DNA of 64,000 nt from AP-15 sp963747735. Its GTDB lineage: Bacteria > Pseudomonadota > Alphaproteobacteria > ATCC43930 > CGMCC-115725. Under the pieces are notes generated by a model that was given only the letters and a program-made list of their open reading frames with translations, did no database searches and was not told where the DNA came from. Shown here one piece after another: positions 20,737-28,042 of the stretch (its first letter is position 1; each line of letters opens with the position of its first letter). The stretch spans positions 27,146 to 91,145 of the forward strand of contig CAVVGE010000012.1 in the NCBI GenBank assembly GCA_963747735.1, given 5' to 3'. A program made the position numbers and the translations under genes.

Positions 20737-22029
20737 TTACTGCGCCCGGCAGGCGCCGGTGCCGGGAGGGTCGGGCTGCCAGCACGCAGCACCAGTTTCT
20801 GTCAAGAGGCCGTTCAGCGTCTCCGCTTCGCTGTCGAGGACCGGGCGCGGCGGTTCGCCGTGCAGCACGATCCGCTGGAACGCGTCGATGAAAATCCGAT
20901 CGAATTCGCCGCCGCGCTCGCCGAGACCCATCGGCGGCGACGCCGGCACCGCGTCGTTGGCCGCTTGCATCTTTTCAATCGCGGCGTCGGCCATCTGGAC
21001 GCCCGGGTCGAGGTCCGACGGCATCGCCGCCTTCACCACTGGGAAGAAGCCGACGATCCGGGCGGTGACGATCTGTGTTCGCGGCCGGGTCAGATAATCG
21101 ATCAGCGCCGCAGCACCCTCCGGGTCCGGTGCACCGCTCGGTACGGCGAGCCCGACCAGCACCGGCATATAGCCCCGTCCTTCGGGCCCGGCGGGAGCGG
21201 GGAAGGCGACGAACGCGTCGGGGTTGCGACGTAGCGCATCAAGCAAGCGGGCGACGTGGTCCCAAGCGATCCAGACCTCGCCGGAGAGCAACGGGGGCGC
21301 CATGAAATTCCAGCTCGTCGAATTCGGATTGATGCTCTTCCATAAGGCCGCGAACCGCGTCCACATCGCTGCGGCTGCCGGCGAGCGGAACGGAACCACG
21401 ACACCGCCGGTATAGGAGGGGTAAAGGAAACCCTCGAAAAAGCGCTGCATCAGCCCATGCGGCCCCGCCGGAAACCCGAGCAGCCGCTTGCCGGTGTTCC
21501 GATCAACCGCCTCAGCCCAGGCCGCGAGCTGATCGTAGCTGAGCGCGTCGAGGTCGGCCCCGAGGGGCAGATAGGGCAGCGCTTTTTTGTTGGCGACCAT
21601 GATGTAGCTCGCCTGCATCCAAGGGATATAACGCTGGTGCGCGGTGCCTAACTTGCCGAGCAAAAGCAGTCGCTGCGGCATGCCGCGGTCCCTCAGCTTC
21701 TGGGCAAGGTTGTCGAGCGGAGCCAAGGCGCCGAGCGGCACGAGCGGCTGCAATTCCCCAGGCAACGCGCCAAGGACGCTGATCGTATGCGGGCCGCTGC
21801 GCTGCTCGGCCGCGACGCGTGCCAGAAACTGCCGCGGAAGCGCGGCGACGTAGTCAACCTCGCGCGCAAAATCCTTGAGCATCAGGTTGCGCATTCTCTG
21901 CGCCTCCGCGATTGGCCGCAGTTGGGTCGACAAAAAGACCAAGGGACCGTTCGACGCGGCGTCGCCGATTGCTGTGACGAGCCCCGCGGCGCAAACCAAC
22001 AAGGCGAGCGGTAACAATATCCTGCGCAC
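20737..22029 (-). CDS. ABC transporter extracellular solute-binding protein (carbohydrate type)
   Basis: This 430-residue periplasmic binding protein is preferred from GTG 22029, which follows AGGAGGGAAT. The longer frame to 22113 lacks a ribosome site. A signal peptide (LLPLALLVCAAGLVTAIGDA) is followed by the type 1 solute-binding fold. Markers include AALPRQFLARVAAE, YIPWMQASYIMVANKKALPY, LSYDQLAAWAEAVDRNTGKR, and the late LVGLAVPSGAPDPEGAAALI with LTRPRTQIV. No permease or ATPase genes lie nearby, so the ligand (probably sugar or polyol) and partners are unknown. It converges with the cyclase gene, leaving only 15 bp between the stops. Confidence 0.85.
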   Translation of the reverse strand: MRRILLPLALLVCAAGLVTAIGDAASNGPLVFLSTQLRPIAEAQRMRNLMLKDFAREVDYVAALPRQFLARVAAEQRSGPHTISVLGALPGELQPLVPLGALAPLDNLAQKLRDRGMPQRLLLLGKLGTAHQRYIPWMQASYIMVANKKALPYLPLGADLDALSYDQLAAWAEAVDRNTGKRLLGFPAGPHGLMQRFFEGFLYPSYTGGVVVPFRSPAAAAMWTRFAALWKSINPNSTSWNFMAPPLLSGEVWIAWDHVARLLDALRRNPDAFVAFPAPAGPEGRGYMPVLVGLAVPSGAPDPEGAAALIDYLTRPRTQIVTARIVGFFPVVKAAMPSDLDPGVQMADAAIEKMQAANDAVPASPPMGLGERGGEFDRIFIDAFQRIVLHGEPPRPVLDSEAETLNGLLTETGAACWQPDPPGTGACRAQ

Positions 22030-22159
22030 ATTCCCTCCTGCCGCACGGTGAGGAAGCGCGGCTCGCCCCGGCTGGGGTCCGAACGCCAGCGTAATACCTG
22101 TAGCGGCGCGCAATCATGATGAACGGCTCGACGCGCAATCAAGGGCGGTTTCTGACGCA

Positions 22160-22275
22160 GATTAGTTGAGACTGGAGGGTGGGTTCGACGCACGCTGTTT
22201 GAGACCGAGCGCAGTCTCGGTGAGACGGACGCGAAATCGAGCGTTGCGACGCAAAATGCGTGAGACGGATAGCGT
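22160..22275. repeat. Cluster of TGAGAC repeats, putative transposon end
   Basis: Four related sites (TTGAGACTGGAG, TTGAGACCGAGC, GTGAGACGGACG, GTGAGACGGATA) begin near 22165, 22199, 22220 and 22260. They lie beyond the 3' side of the helper-ATPase relic. Multiple short directly repeated sites at an element end are typical of Mu/Tn7-like transposases that use an ATPase helper. Confidence 0.45.
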
Positions 22276-22374
22276 CGCGGGGCGTCGGGGTGCTGAGAGC
22301 ACGCGGAGAACGGGCGGTTTCCTGGTGACCGCGCCCAGCCGGCCGATCGCCGCCGCAATCCGCCAGAAAGGTCG

Positions 22375-22776
22375 CCCCGCAGCAGCTGGCGGATCTCGGC
22401 GGGCTTGGCGGCGAATTGCTCGACCAGGCTCCGCAGGTCGTAACCGTTGCGCGTCAGCTGCGGCTCCAACTCGTCAAGTTTGCCGGACAGGACCGCCTCG
22501 ACGATGTTCTCGAACCCGACCTCGAACGCGCGCACCAGATGCTGGCCGATTTGCAGCGGCGTCTTCAGCTTCGCCCCCAGCAGCGTCGCCGCCTCGTCGG
22601 TCAGAACGTCGTCGGGCGTTACGCCCTCGTCGAGCGATGCCTTGAATACCCAGTCGATGTAGTCGCGCTGTCGGTCGCGCAAGGCCGCCGAACTCGAACA
22701 CTGTCGTGCGGTCGCCGATCTCCTCCATCTTCGGACGGCGCAGGTCGTTCTTCAGCTTAGGATGACCGACCAGCAC
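22375..22776 (-). pseudogene. Transposition-helper AAA ATPase (ExeA/TniB-like), C-terminal fragment
   Basis: Minus frames give MLVGHPKLKNDLRRPKMEEI and GDRTTVFEFGGL, then after a one-base shift RDRQRDYIDWVFKASLDEGV, TPDDVLTDEAATLLGAKLK, TPLQIGQHLVRAFEVGFENI, LDELEPQLTRNGYD and AAKPAEIRQLLRGDL. This is the sensor/C-terminal half of an AAA ATPase that partners DDE transposases. The Walker A and B part is missing, as are the last residues. A small internal deletion is also likely at VGFENIVEAVL, where the family usually has a longer linker. Confidence 0.7.
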
Positions 22777-22787
22777 GCGACGCCCGG

Positions 22788-22965
22788 ATTCAGGTGGACG
22801 GCGTCAGCTACGAGGTCGATCCCGCGCTGGCCGGCGAAACGGTGACGCTGTGGTGGTGGGGTGTTCGACCAGGAGCTGTTCGTCGAGCAAGCGGACCAGC
22901 AGTTCGGCCCCTTTGGACCGATCGACTGGCCGATCCCTCTGCATCGCTATCGCAGACGCTTGCTC
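22788..22965 (+). pseudogene. Mu-type transposase C-terminal fragment
   Basis: Plus frames give QVDGVSYEVDPALAGETVTL followed by WWWGV. After a one-base shift they give VFDQELFVEQADQQFGPFGP and IDWPIPLHRYRRR. This matches the C-terminal beta domain of the DDE transposase that normally accompanies the ATPase relic at 22375-22776. Here the two fragments are divergent instead of in one operon, so a rearrangement has occurred. No catalytic core remains. Confidence 0.55.
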
Positions 22966-23065
22966 CGGCAGAGCTGGCGCGTCGGCGGCTGGCATCGGAG
23001 CCTTCCCCCATCGGCCAGCGTTATTGCGAACAAAGGCGCGACCGCAACCAGAAAGCGACTGTATC

Positions 23066-23296
23066 ATGGAACCCTGGCAACCGATCGAGACAGCCCCCAA
23101 GGAAGGCACGCTGATCCTCGGCTGGTCGGAGATTTGGTCTGCTTGCGTCATCGTCCGCTGGCGGAAGTCCGAGGCGCTTGGCGATGGTTGGGAACTCCAT
23201 CCGCTCCAGGAGGGTGCCCCGACTGTTAAATTGAAGCATTGGGCGCAGCTACCACATCCGCCGAGCGTAGCATGCGGCGGGGCAGCCAACAGGTAG
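23066..23296 (+). CDS. DUF551-like small protein
   Basis: This 76-residue protein starts at ATG 23066 (MEPWQPIETAPKEGTLILGW). The W-Q-P-I-x-T-A-P-K opening and later WELHPLQEGAPTVKLKHWAQ then LPHPPS are characteristic of DUF551 proteins. These are common in phages and mobile elements, and their role is unknown. The upstream frame back to 22850 is only open sequence over the transposase relic. No other phage gene is adjacent. Confidence 0.7.
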   Translation: MEPWQPIETAPKEGTLILGWSEIWSACVIVRWRKSEALGDGWELHPLQEGAPTVKLKHWAQLPHPPSVACGGAANR

Positions 23297-23724
23297 GCGA
23301 CAAGCGCTGCACTTGCTCACGGCATTGTCGCCGTTGACCGCTGCCGGCCATCGCTTTGGCGCGGCGTGCCGGCCGACCCTCGCGCACTCGAAACGCCCCC
23401 AGCGATCTCGACCTTCGATCCGATGCACCAGAGGGAGAGAAGGCCGAGGCCAACCTCGCTTATTCGGTGGAATGGGCCGTCCGCCGGGATACATTATTTT
23501 CACGGCTGTAAAGGCCGAAAAGCGAGACGCCGCCTTGTTGACCGCAGGGCGACGCCCCTGACCCTACCTCGCAAACGTCCTCTCGACGTCAGGTCGAAGT
23601 CTCACAACTCCACCTTAGCCGGCCGATCCGGTGACCACCGCAACCATCAACCAATTTCCACCACGAGCACGGACGCGAGCCTGGAGATCGCTCCGGGCTT
23701 CGGATATAGGGCAACGAATGAAGC
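23297..23724. other. Intergenic region with one copy of a diverged inverted repeat
   Basis: No gene is supported. Bases 23456-23577 are about 80 % identical, in reverse orientation, to 26466-26585, which forms the upstream region of the serine-recombinase relic. The segment CGAGACGCCGCCTTGTTGAC and CTGACCCTACCTCGCAAACG are shared. The rest shows nothing recognisable. Confidence 0.5.
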
Positions 23725-24120
23725 ATGAACATCCCCATCGGGGCCGAGTGTCGCTATGGCTGCCAAGCCGGCGCTGGCGGTAATGGCTGTCCGGGAGGCC
23801 GGACGCGTACCGCCGCTACGATTGGTGGCGATGTTCTGCCGGCGGTCCTCCCGGCCGATGCGCTCGACGACCGGATCGCGATCGTCGATCCGCTCGGGGT
23901 GTGGTGGGGCTTGCGCGCGAGCGCCGACGGTGGCGCTGAGGGTTATCCGGTGGTGGTGTTCGGCGGCCATCATGCCGATGTGCCGATTAGCGCCGAGATG
24001 GGCGGCGCCCTCGGTCGCTTGGCACTGCTGCCGAGCTCGGAGAGATCTCGGGTATATTATTCGCCGCCGGCTGAGCCCGGCGAGGCCCAGGCCGGTCTGC
24101 GATCCCGGGCTGGCCTCTGA
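23725..24120 (+). CDS. Hypothetical protein
   Basis: This is a 131-residue open frame with alphaproteobacterial GC3 bias over residues 35-105 (VLPAVLPADALDDRIAIVDP, VWWGLRASADGG, VVVFGGHHADVPISAEMGGA). The N-terminus has a cysteine pair (AECRYGC) and low complexity. No family is recognised, and no clear ribosome site precedes ATG 23725. The opposite strand is also open over part of the region, which lowers confidence. It is the first of three same-strand frames (23725-24565). Confidence 0.4.
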   Translation: MNIPIGAECRYGCQAGAGGNGCPGGRTRTAATIGGDVLPAVLPADALDDRIAIVDPLGVWWGLRASADGGAEGYPVVVFGGHHADVPISAEMGGALGRLALLPSSERSRVYYSPPAEPGEAQAGLRSRAGL

Positions 24121-24146
24121 CCAAAGCCTGAAAGGAGGCCCAGGCC

Positions 24147-24287
24147 GTGGCTGACGAAACCATAACACTCGAATTTCTCGCCGAGCAGCGCCGGCAGACG
24201 AGCGCGATCCTCGAAAGCGCACGCCAGCAGCGCCGCCTTACCGAGAGCGCGGCGCGGCCCCCTGTTCAAGCCAGGGGCGGGCCATGA
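24147..24287 (+). CDS. Small hypothetical protein (46 aa)
   Basis: GTG 24147 sits 8 bp after a strong AAAGGAGG. The product starts VADETITLEFLAEQRRQTSA and is helical. Its last residues (RPPVQARGGP) are encoded by a palindromic element at 24257-24283. Its TGA overlaps the ATG of the next gene (ATGA at 24284-24287), indicating translational coupling. The function is unknown; the coiled-coil-like helix may pair with the next protein, which also has one. Confidence 0.6.
   Translation: MADETITLEFLAEQRRQTSAILESARQQRRLTESAARPPVQARGGP
24257..24283. repeat. Palindromic mini-element P1
   Basis: The stem CCCCTG / CAGGGG encloses the loop TTCAAGC, with flanking GGGCC. It has the same plan as the elements at 25106-25132, 27115-27141, 27218-27243 and 33693-33716. 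It lies within the end of the 46-residue gene. Confidence 0.6.
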
Positions 24288-24565
24288 GCGAGGCCCGCAC
24301 CGAAGACCGGCTCAGTCGCCTCGAAACCGAGGTCGGCGAGATCAAGGTGCTGCTCCACCGCATCGACGAGCGGCTGACCTCGACCTTGCCGCATCTCGCC
24401 ACCAAGGCCGAGCTCGCCGACCTGCGGACCGAAATGATGACCGCACTCGCCGACAAGCCGGGGAAGCTCTTCCTGAGCGCCGCGATCGCCATCCTGATCG
24501 CCGCCTACGGGCTCGGCCTGGCCGGGCTCGCCGCCCTCCCGGTCGTCACCAAGCTGCTGCATTAA
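24284..24565 (+). CDS. Small coiled-coil membrane protein, unknown function
   Basis: This 93-residue protein has an N-terminal heptad-like helix (RLSRLETEVGEIKVLLHRID, residues 8-27), a second helix (LATKAELADLRTEMMTAL), and one C-terminal transmembrane segment (LFLSAAIAILIAAYGLGLAG). The layout resembles small phage or element proteins of the holin/XhlA type, but the match is to architecture only. It is translationally coupled to the 46-residue gene upstream. Confidence 0.6.
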   Translation: MSEARTEDRLSRLETEVGEIKVLLHRIDERLTSTLPHLATKAELADLRTEMMTALADKPGKLFLSAAIAILIAAYGLGLAGLAALPVVTKLLH

Positions 24566-24744
24566 ACCCGGCGCCCTTCTACAGAGGGCATAAAACCGGG
24601 ATATTCGCGCCCCGCGCGATAACGTGATAAATGCCCGGCCGATCGGCTTCCCCCAGCCGATCATTCATCGAACGCCCCGCGCGGCATTTCCCCCCTGCTG
24701 CGCCGGGTGCTCGGCGGCAATGGGGTGCGTCATGGCGAACGATA

Positions 24745-25191
24745 TCAGCCTTCTCTGAAGACGAACCACAGAGCTGCGACATAGACCGCCGTGAGCACGG
24801 TGCCGAGGGCGATCGGCCCCGCGGTCCACAACCATCTCGGATAATCGCGCGCCTGCCAGTAGCGCGCCGCGGGTCCGCAGGACTTGCCCCGATAGTGCTC
24901 GGCGCGGGCGGCGGCGCAGGACATTCGTGACGGTCGGCGGCGCCGGCCGGTGACCACATCCGGCGGCGGCGGCGGGCGCAGCGAGGTTGGATGCCGACAT
25001 TCGGCGCTTTCCCACATTTGCCGCCAGATATAGGGGAAGGGCCACAAGGTCGGGACGGTCATCAAGCCCCATTTCGGCCGGCAGAAGCGGCAGTCGCGGC
25101 ACAAGAGCCTGCCCCTGGCCGGAACAGGGGGCGGCGGCACCACCGCGGTCCTCAGCTCCTCCTCGCTGAGCGCGATATCGGTCTTCTTCAT
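24745..25191 (-). CDS. Hypothetical membrane protein with cysteine motif
   Basis: This 148-residue protein has a CRDCRFCRPKW motif (about residues 31-41), suggesting a metal-binding knuckle. More cysteines follow (AECRHPT, RMSCAAARAEHYRGKSCG), and one transmembrane helix lies at the C-terminus (AGPIALGTVLTAVYVAALWF). Residues PPVPARGRLL are encoded by a palindromic element at 25106-25132. Its ATG overlaps the stop of the next upstream gene (25188-25445), making a coupled set of three minus-strand genes. The family is not recognised; it may belong to a mobile element. Confidence 0.55.
   Translation of the reverse strand: MKKTDIALSEEELRTAVVPPPPVPARGRLLCRDCRFCRPKWGLMTVPTLWPFPYIWRQMWESAECRHPTSLRPPPPPDVVTGRRRRPSRMSCAAARAEHYRGKSCGPAARYWQARDYPRWLWTAGPIALGTVLTAVYVAALWFVFREG
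25106..25132. repeat. Palindromic mini-element P5
   Basis: The sequence AGCCTGCCCCTGG, a short spacer, then CAGGGGGC forms a stem inside the minus-strand membrane-protein gene. It is read in the same phase as P1, giving PPVPARG versus PPVQARG. Confidence 0.6.
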
Positions 25192-25445
25192 CGCCGCGGT
25201 TGCGCGAGCTGGTGCACGGCGAGCGCCAGCGCCAGATCATCATCGGCGTCGCGCGCTTCGGCGGCGTCGAACAACAGCCGGCATTGCGGCGCGGTAAAGC
25301 CGGCGGCCCCGCATTTCTTCTCGTAGGCATGCCAGCGCGGCGCGCGCCGCTCGTGCATCAGCGGGATCAGCACGACCAAGAGGACACCGGCCAGGAGCAC
25401 GCCGCCGGCCACCGCAGGCGGCAGCCACCAGTGCCAGCGGTTCAT
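25188..25445 (-). CDS. Hypothetical small membrane protein
   Basis: This 85-residue product (MNRWHWWLPPAVAGGVLLAG) has one N-terminal transmembrane helix and a soluble tail with two cysteines (KKCGAAGFTAPQCRLLFD) that probably form a disulphide if exported. Start ATG 25445 overlaps the TGA of the gene upstream (25442-25444), and its own stop overlaps the next ATG. The family is not recognised. Confidence 0.55.
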   Translation of the reverse strand: MNRWHWWLPPAVAGGVLLAGVLLVVLIPLMHERRAPRWHAYEKKCGAAGFTAPQCRLLFDAAEARDADDDLALALAVHQLAQPRR

Positions 25446-25846
25446 GGCAGCCGGCGCAGCAGCCGGCACAGCTCGGCGGTGTCGATCGCGCCGCTCTGCG
25501 CCGCGTCCAGCGCTTCGGCGTTGAGCTTGAGCCAGCGGTAGAGCCGGTTGATGTCCGCGCGCGGCATCAGGCCCGCCGGCTGGGTGACCGCGACGATCGG
25601 CTTGATGTCGCAAACCCAGACCTCGCAGGCGAGCCCGGTCTCGGCCGGCGACAGCATGGTCCATTCGAAGGCGGCAATGTCGGCGGCAAAGGCATCCTCG
25701 ATATCCTCGGGCCAGCGCCGCGGCTCGCTCTCGTCGATCGGCTCGAAGAATTTGGCGTCGGGGCCGCAGCGCTCCGGCTCCCAACGCTGTAAGCTTATAT
25801 CGCGACAGCTGCTGGTAAAGTGAAATCTTCCCGCTTCATCGGAAAT
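25442..25846 (-). CDS. Hypothetical protein, start unclear
   Basis: The open frame runs from about 25846 (just after a TAA) to 25442 and encodes CRDISLQRWEPERCGPDAKF, FEPIDESEPRRWPEDIEDAF and MLSPAETGLACEVWVCDIKP. It lacks an ATG before the internal ATG 25657, so the true start may have been lost or frameshifted; the out-of-frame ATG near 25840 would suit a one-base shift. Codon bias is strong throughout. It is the first of three overlapping minus-strand genes. Its role is unknown. Confidence 0.45.
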   Translation of the reverse strand: MSDEAGRFHFTSSCRDISLQRWEPERCGPDAKFFEPIDESEPRRWPEDIEDAFAADIAAFEWTMLSPAETGLACEVWVCDIKPIVAVTQPAGLMPRADINRLYRWLKLNAEALDAAQSGAIDTAELCRLLRRLP

Positions 25847-26028
25847 CGTTTGTTAAAATGTCTCGATTATACGAAACCCAAGCATTCTTGAAAATATCCT
25901 ACGTTCTTCCATCACAACATTAGTTGCTTCCATTGGAAGTAAATAAAAATGATCAGGAGGTTTATACCCCGGTTCGTGGTTGGCGTATTTGGACCACCAG
26001 TGCAAAGCCAACCTACGCCGACAAAGGG

Positions 26029-26448
26029 TCATCCATAGCCGCCCACGCTATCTTTATTAACGGTCAGCATCAGCTCGCTGATCCCGTTGCCCGAGCAATC
26101 GCCGCCGAGGTCGAGCAGCCACAGGTGAATGCCGCGCGCCTTGAAGTCGGGGCGATCACCGACAAGGCGGTCGAGCTTCGGGCTGATCACGATGTCGCCG
26201 GGCAGCAGGCGGCGGATCAGCCGGCCGCCCTGCGGGCGCTTGGCGAACGGCACCGAGCCCGAGACGCCGCCCTCGACGAACAGCTCGGTGAAGGGCCCAC
26301 CCCTGATCGAGGCAGCGGCCCTCGATTCGCCGCTGCTGCTCGTCGAGCGAAATGCCGGTGTCGCGCTGCTCCGCGGTGCTGACCCGGCAATAGCCGTAGA
26401 CAGCGGGTTGCCGGTCGGGGCGGACTTTGTTTTGATCCGGTTAGCCAT
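26029..26448 (-). pseudogene. Serine recombinase (resolvase/invertase), truncated and frameshifted
   Basis: ATG 26448 gives MANRIKTKSAPTGNPLS. A shift then leads into YGYCRVSTAEQRDTGISLDE, where the serine of RVS is the nucleophile of the resolvase catalytic domain. The frame continues through ELFVEGGVSGSVPFAKRPQG and GDIVISPKLDRLVGDRPDFK to ISELMLTV, where homology stops at the junction near 26040. The E-helix, DNA-binding domain and recombinase domain are missing. The upstream 120 bp (26466-26585) recur inverted at 23456-23577. Confidence 0.7.
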
Positions 26449-26465
26449 GCTTCGCACTCCGTTTG

Positions 26466-26585
26466 CGAGGTAGGGTCAGAGGCGTCGCCTTGCCGTCAAC
26501 AAGGCGGCGTCTCGCTTTTCAGCCTTCGCGGCCGTGAAAAATAATATTCCGGGCCGAGGGACCATTCCAGGGGATTAAGCGGGTA
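26466..26585 (-). repeat. Diverged inverted repeat, partner of 23456-23577
   Basis: Read on the minus strand, this 120-bp stretch aligns with 23456-23577 from CGCTTA-TTC through GGAATGG, TTATTTTTCACGG, AAAAGCGAGACGCC and CCCTACCTCGCAAACG. Identity is about 80 % with small indels. Here it immediately precedes a serine-recombinase start, so it may carry the promoter and recombination site of that gene family. Confidence 0.6.
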
Positions 26586-26646
26586 GCACGGGTGAGCAAT
26601 TAGCGCGGCGGCACCCTAGTATAGTGTCTCATGCAAACGTTTACAA

Positions 26647-27789
26647 TCAGTCATGCTGCGGCAGCGGCGGCATTTGCAGCGTGGCTCTGCCGCGGTTGAC
26701 CTTGCGGATGATGTCGTTGACGGATTTTGTCCAGATGAAAGGCGTCGGGTGGGCATTGTTGTGTCCGATGTAGTCGTAGATGGCGCGTTCGAGTTGCGGC
26801 ACGCTGGTGAACACCCCGCGGCGGATGCGCTCGGTGGTGATCTTGGCGAACCAGCGCTCGACCAGGTTCAGCCATGATGACGATGTCGGAATGAAGTGGA
26901 GGTGGAAGCGCGGGTGGTTGGCGATCCAGTCCTTGACTTCCTGTTTTTTGTGGGTCGCGTAGTTGTCGGCAATGCAGTGGATGTCGAGAGCTTTCGGAGT
27001 GCTGCGGTCGATGGCTTTGAGAAAGCTGAGAAACTCCTGATGGCGATGCCGCGGCAGGCAGCGCCCGATGACCGCGCCTTTGAGGACGTCGAGCGCGGCG
27101 AACAAGGTCGTCGTGCCCCCGGCTTTCGCTCGGGGCAGGCTATTGCGTTTATAGTCGTGCGTCATGGTTCCGGCCCGTCCCTTCTTCATCGGCAGACCGG
27201 GCTGGGTGCGATCAAGCGCCCCTGTTCGTGCCAGGGGCAGGCTTTGAATCTGGCTCTTTTCGTCGATGCAGAACACCAGCGCGTGCTCGGGCGGGTTCAT
27301 ATAGAGGCCAACCACATCCTCCAGCTTCGCGATGAAATCGGGATCGTTCGACAGCTTGAACGTCTTGACCAGATGCGGCTTCAAGCCGTTGGCATGCCAG
27401 ACGCGTTGCACCGACGCCTTGCTGACGCCGCAGACCTTGGCCATGCGCCCGCAACTCCACTGCGTGGCGTGCTCCGGAGCGCTTTGCGTCCGGGTGATAA
27501 TCTCGGCCGCCTTGGCGCGCGCCAACGGCGCAAAACTCCGCCCGCGCGGACGGTCGCCCGCAAGCGCTTTGACGCCGCCTTCGGCAAAGCGCCGCCGCCA
27601 ATCGATCACGGTCGGTCGCGATGTGCCGAGCTCCCTGGCCAGCGCGTTGTTCGACCGGCCGTCCGCCGCACCGAGAATAATCCGCGCCCGCAACGCGACG
27701 CGCTGCTCCGTCTTGCCGGACCGCACCAGCCGTTCGAGCTCTCGCCTAGCCTCAGGGGTTACCGCCAATGCCGCATTGCTCTCCCACAT
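26647..27789 (-). CDS. IS630-family transposase
   Basis: This 380-residue DDE transposase has an N-terminal helix-turn-helix (NNALARELGTSRPTVIDWRR and GGVKALAGDRPRGR). The catalytic residues are visible as VFCIDEKSQ, CIADNYATHKKQ and SWLNLVERWFAK. Compared with the usual family sequence, two 8-residue in-frame insertions stand out. SLPLARTG lies between EKSQIQ and ALDRTQPG, and SLPRAKAG lies between HDYKR-N and GTTTLFAAL. Each is encoded by a palindromic element (27218-27243 and 27115-27141). The frame is otherwise intact, so activity depends on tolerance of these insertions. Confidence 0.92.
   Translation of the reverse strand: MWESNAALAVTPEARRELERLVRSGKTEQRVALRARIILGAADGRSNNALARELGTSRPTVIDWRRRFAEGGVKALAGDRPRGRSFAPLARAKAAEIITRTQSAPEHATQWSCGRMAKVCGVSKASVQRVWHANGLKPHLVKTFKLSNDPDFIAKLEDVVGLYMNPPEHALVFCIDEKSQIQSLPLARTGALDRTQPGLPMKKGRAGTMTHDYKRNSLPRAKAGGTTTLFAALDVLKGAVIGRCLPRHRHQEFLSFLKAIDRSTPKALDIHCIADNYATHKKQEVKDWIANHPRFHLHFIPTSSSWLNLVERWFAKITTERIRRGVFTSVPQLERAIYDYIGHNNAHPTPFIWTKSVNDIIRKVNRGRATLQMPPLPQHD
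27115..27141. repeat. Palindromic mini-element P3 inside the IS630 transposase
   Basis: GCCCC and GGGGC arms with a trailing AGGCT encode the extra SLPRAKAG on the minus strand. The net insertion relative to the family is 24 nt, so the frame is kept. Confidence 0.65.
27218..27243. repeat. Palindromic mini-element P2 inside the IS630 transposase
   Basis: GCCCCTG and CAGGGGC arms with loop TTCGTGC and trailing AGGCT encode the extra SLPLARTG. The net insertion is 24 nt and in frame. Confidence 0.7.
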
Positions 27790-27850
27790 GCCGGGCAGAC
27801 TAACCCGTGCAATCCCTGTTGTAAAAGCTTTGCGTAAGACACTACACTAG

Positions 27851-27861
27851 TGATAACGTCC
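27851..27861 (-). repeat. GGACGTTATCA site S1
   Basis: On the minus strand it reads TGATTAAGGACGTTATCACT. It shares GGACGTTATCACTAG with site S4 (49929). It lies between the IS630 end and the cold-shock gene. Confidence 0.55.
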
Positions 27862-28042
27862 TTAATCATTCCAAATAGTTAGACACATCCCGCTCGACCT
27901 GACCCGCACTTCGGAGTGAGGCAATTCGCCTGCCGGTGCGAGACCGCCAGCCTTCGCTCTCGCCCCGGTCGGCGACACGCGTTGACGATCGCCGATGCGC
28001 GCCCCAAAGTCCGGGGATTTCAGTGCCCCCCAGGAAGCCGAC

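Larger units (their letters stand above)
26622..27844 (-). mobile_element. IS630-family insertion sequence, complete
   Basis: Terminal inverted repeats begin TAGTGTCTCATGCAAA (left, 26622) and TAGTGTCTTACGCAAA (right, ending 27844 on the complement). TA dinucleotides at both ends fit the TA target of the family. One transposase gene fills the 1.2-kb element. Its right end abuts a recombinase-site-like sequence at 27851-27861. Confidence 0.85.

Noticed and set aside
24618..24630. GATAACGTGATAA, a possible further recombinase site
   Set aside because: It shares 8 bp with the GGACGTTATCA sites but lacks the GGACGT centre and is not next to a recombinase gene.
24579..24665. Minus-strand RPGIYHVIARGAN resembling a REP-associated tyrosine transposase start
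   Set aside because: Only about 12 residues match, no HUH motif follows, and the frame stops at once.
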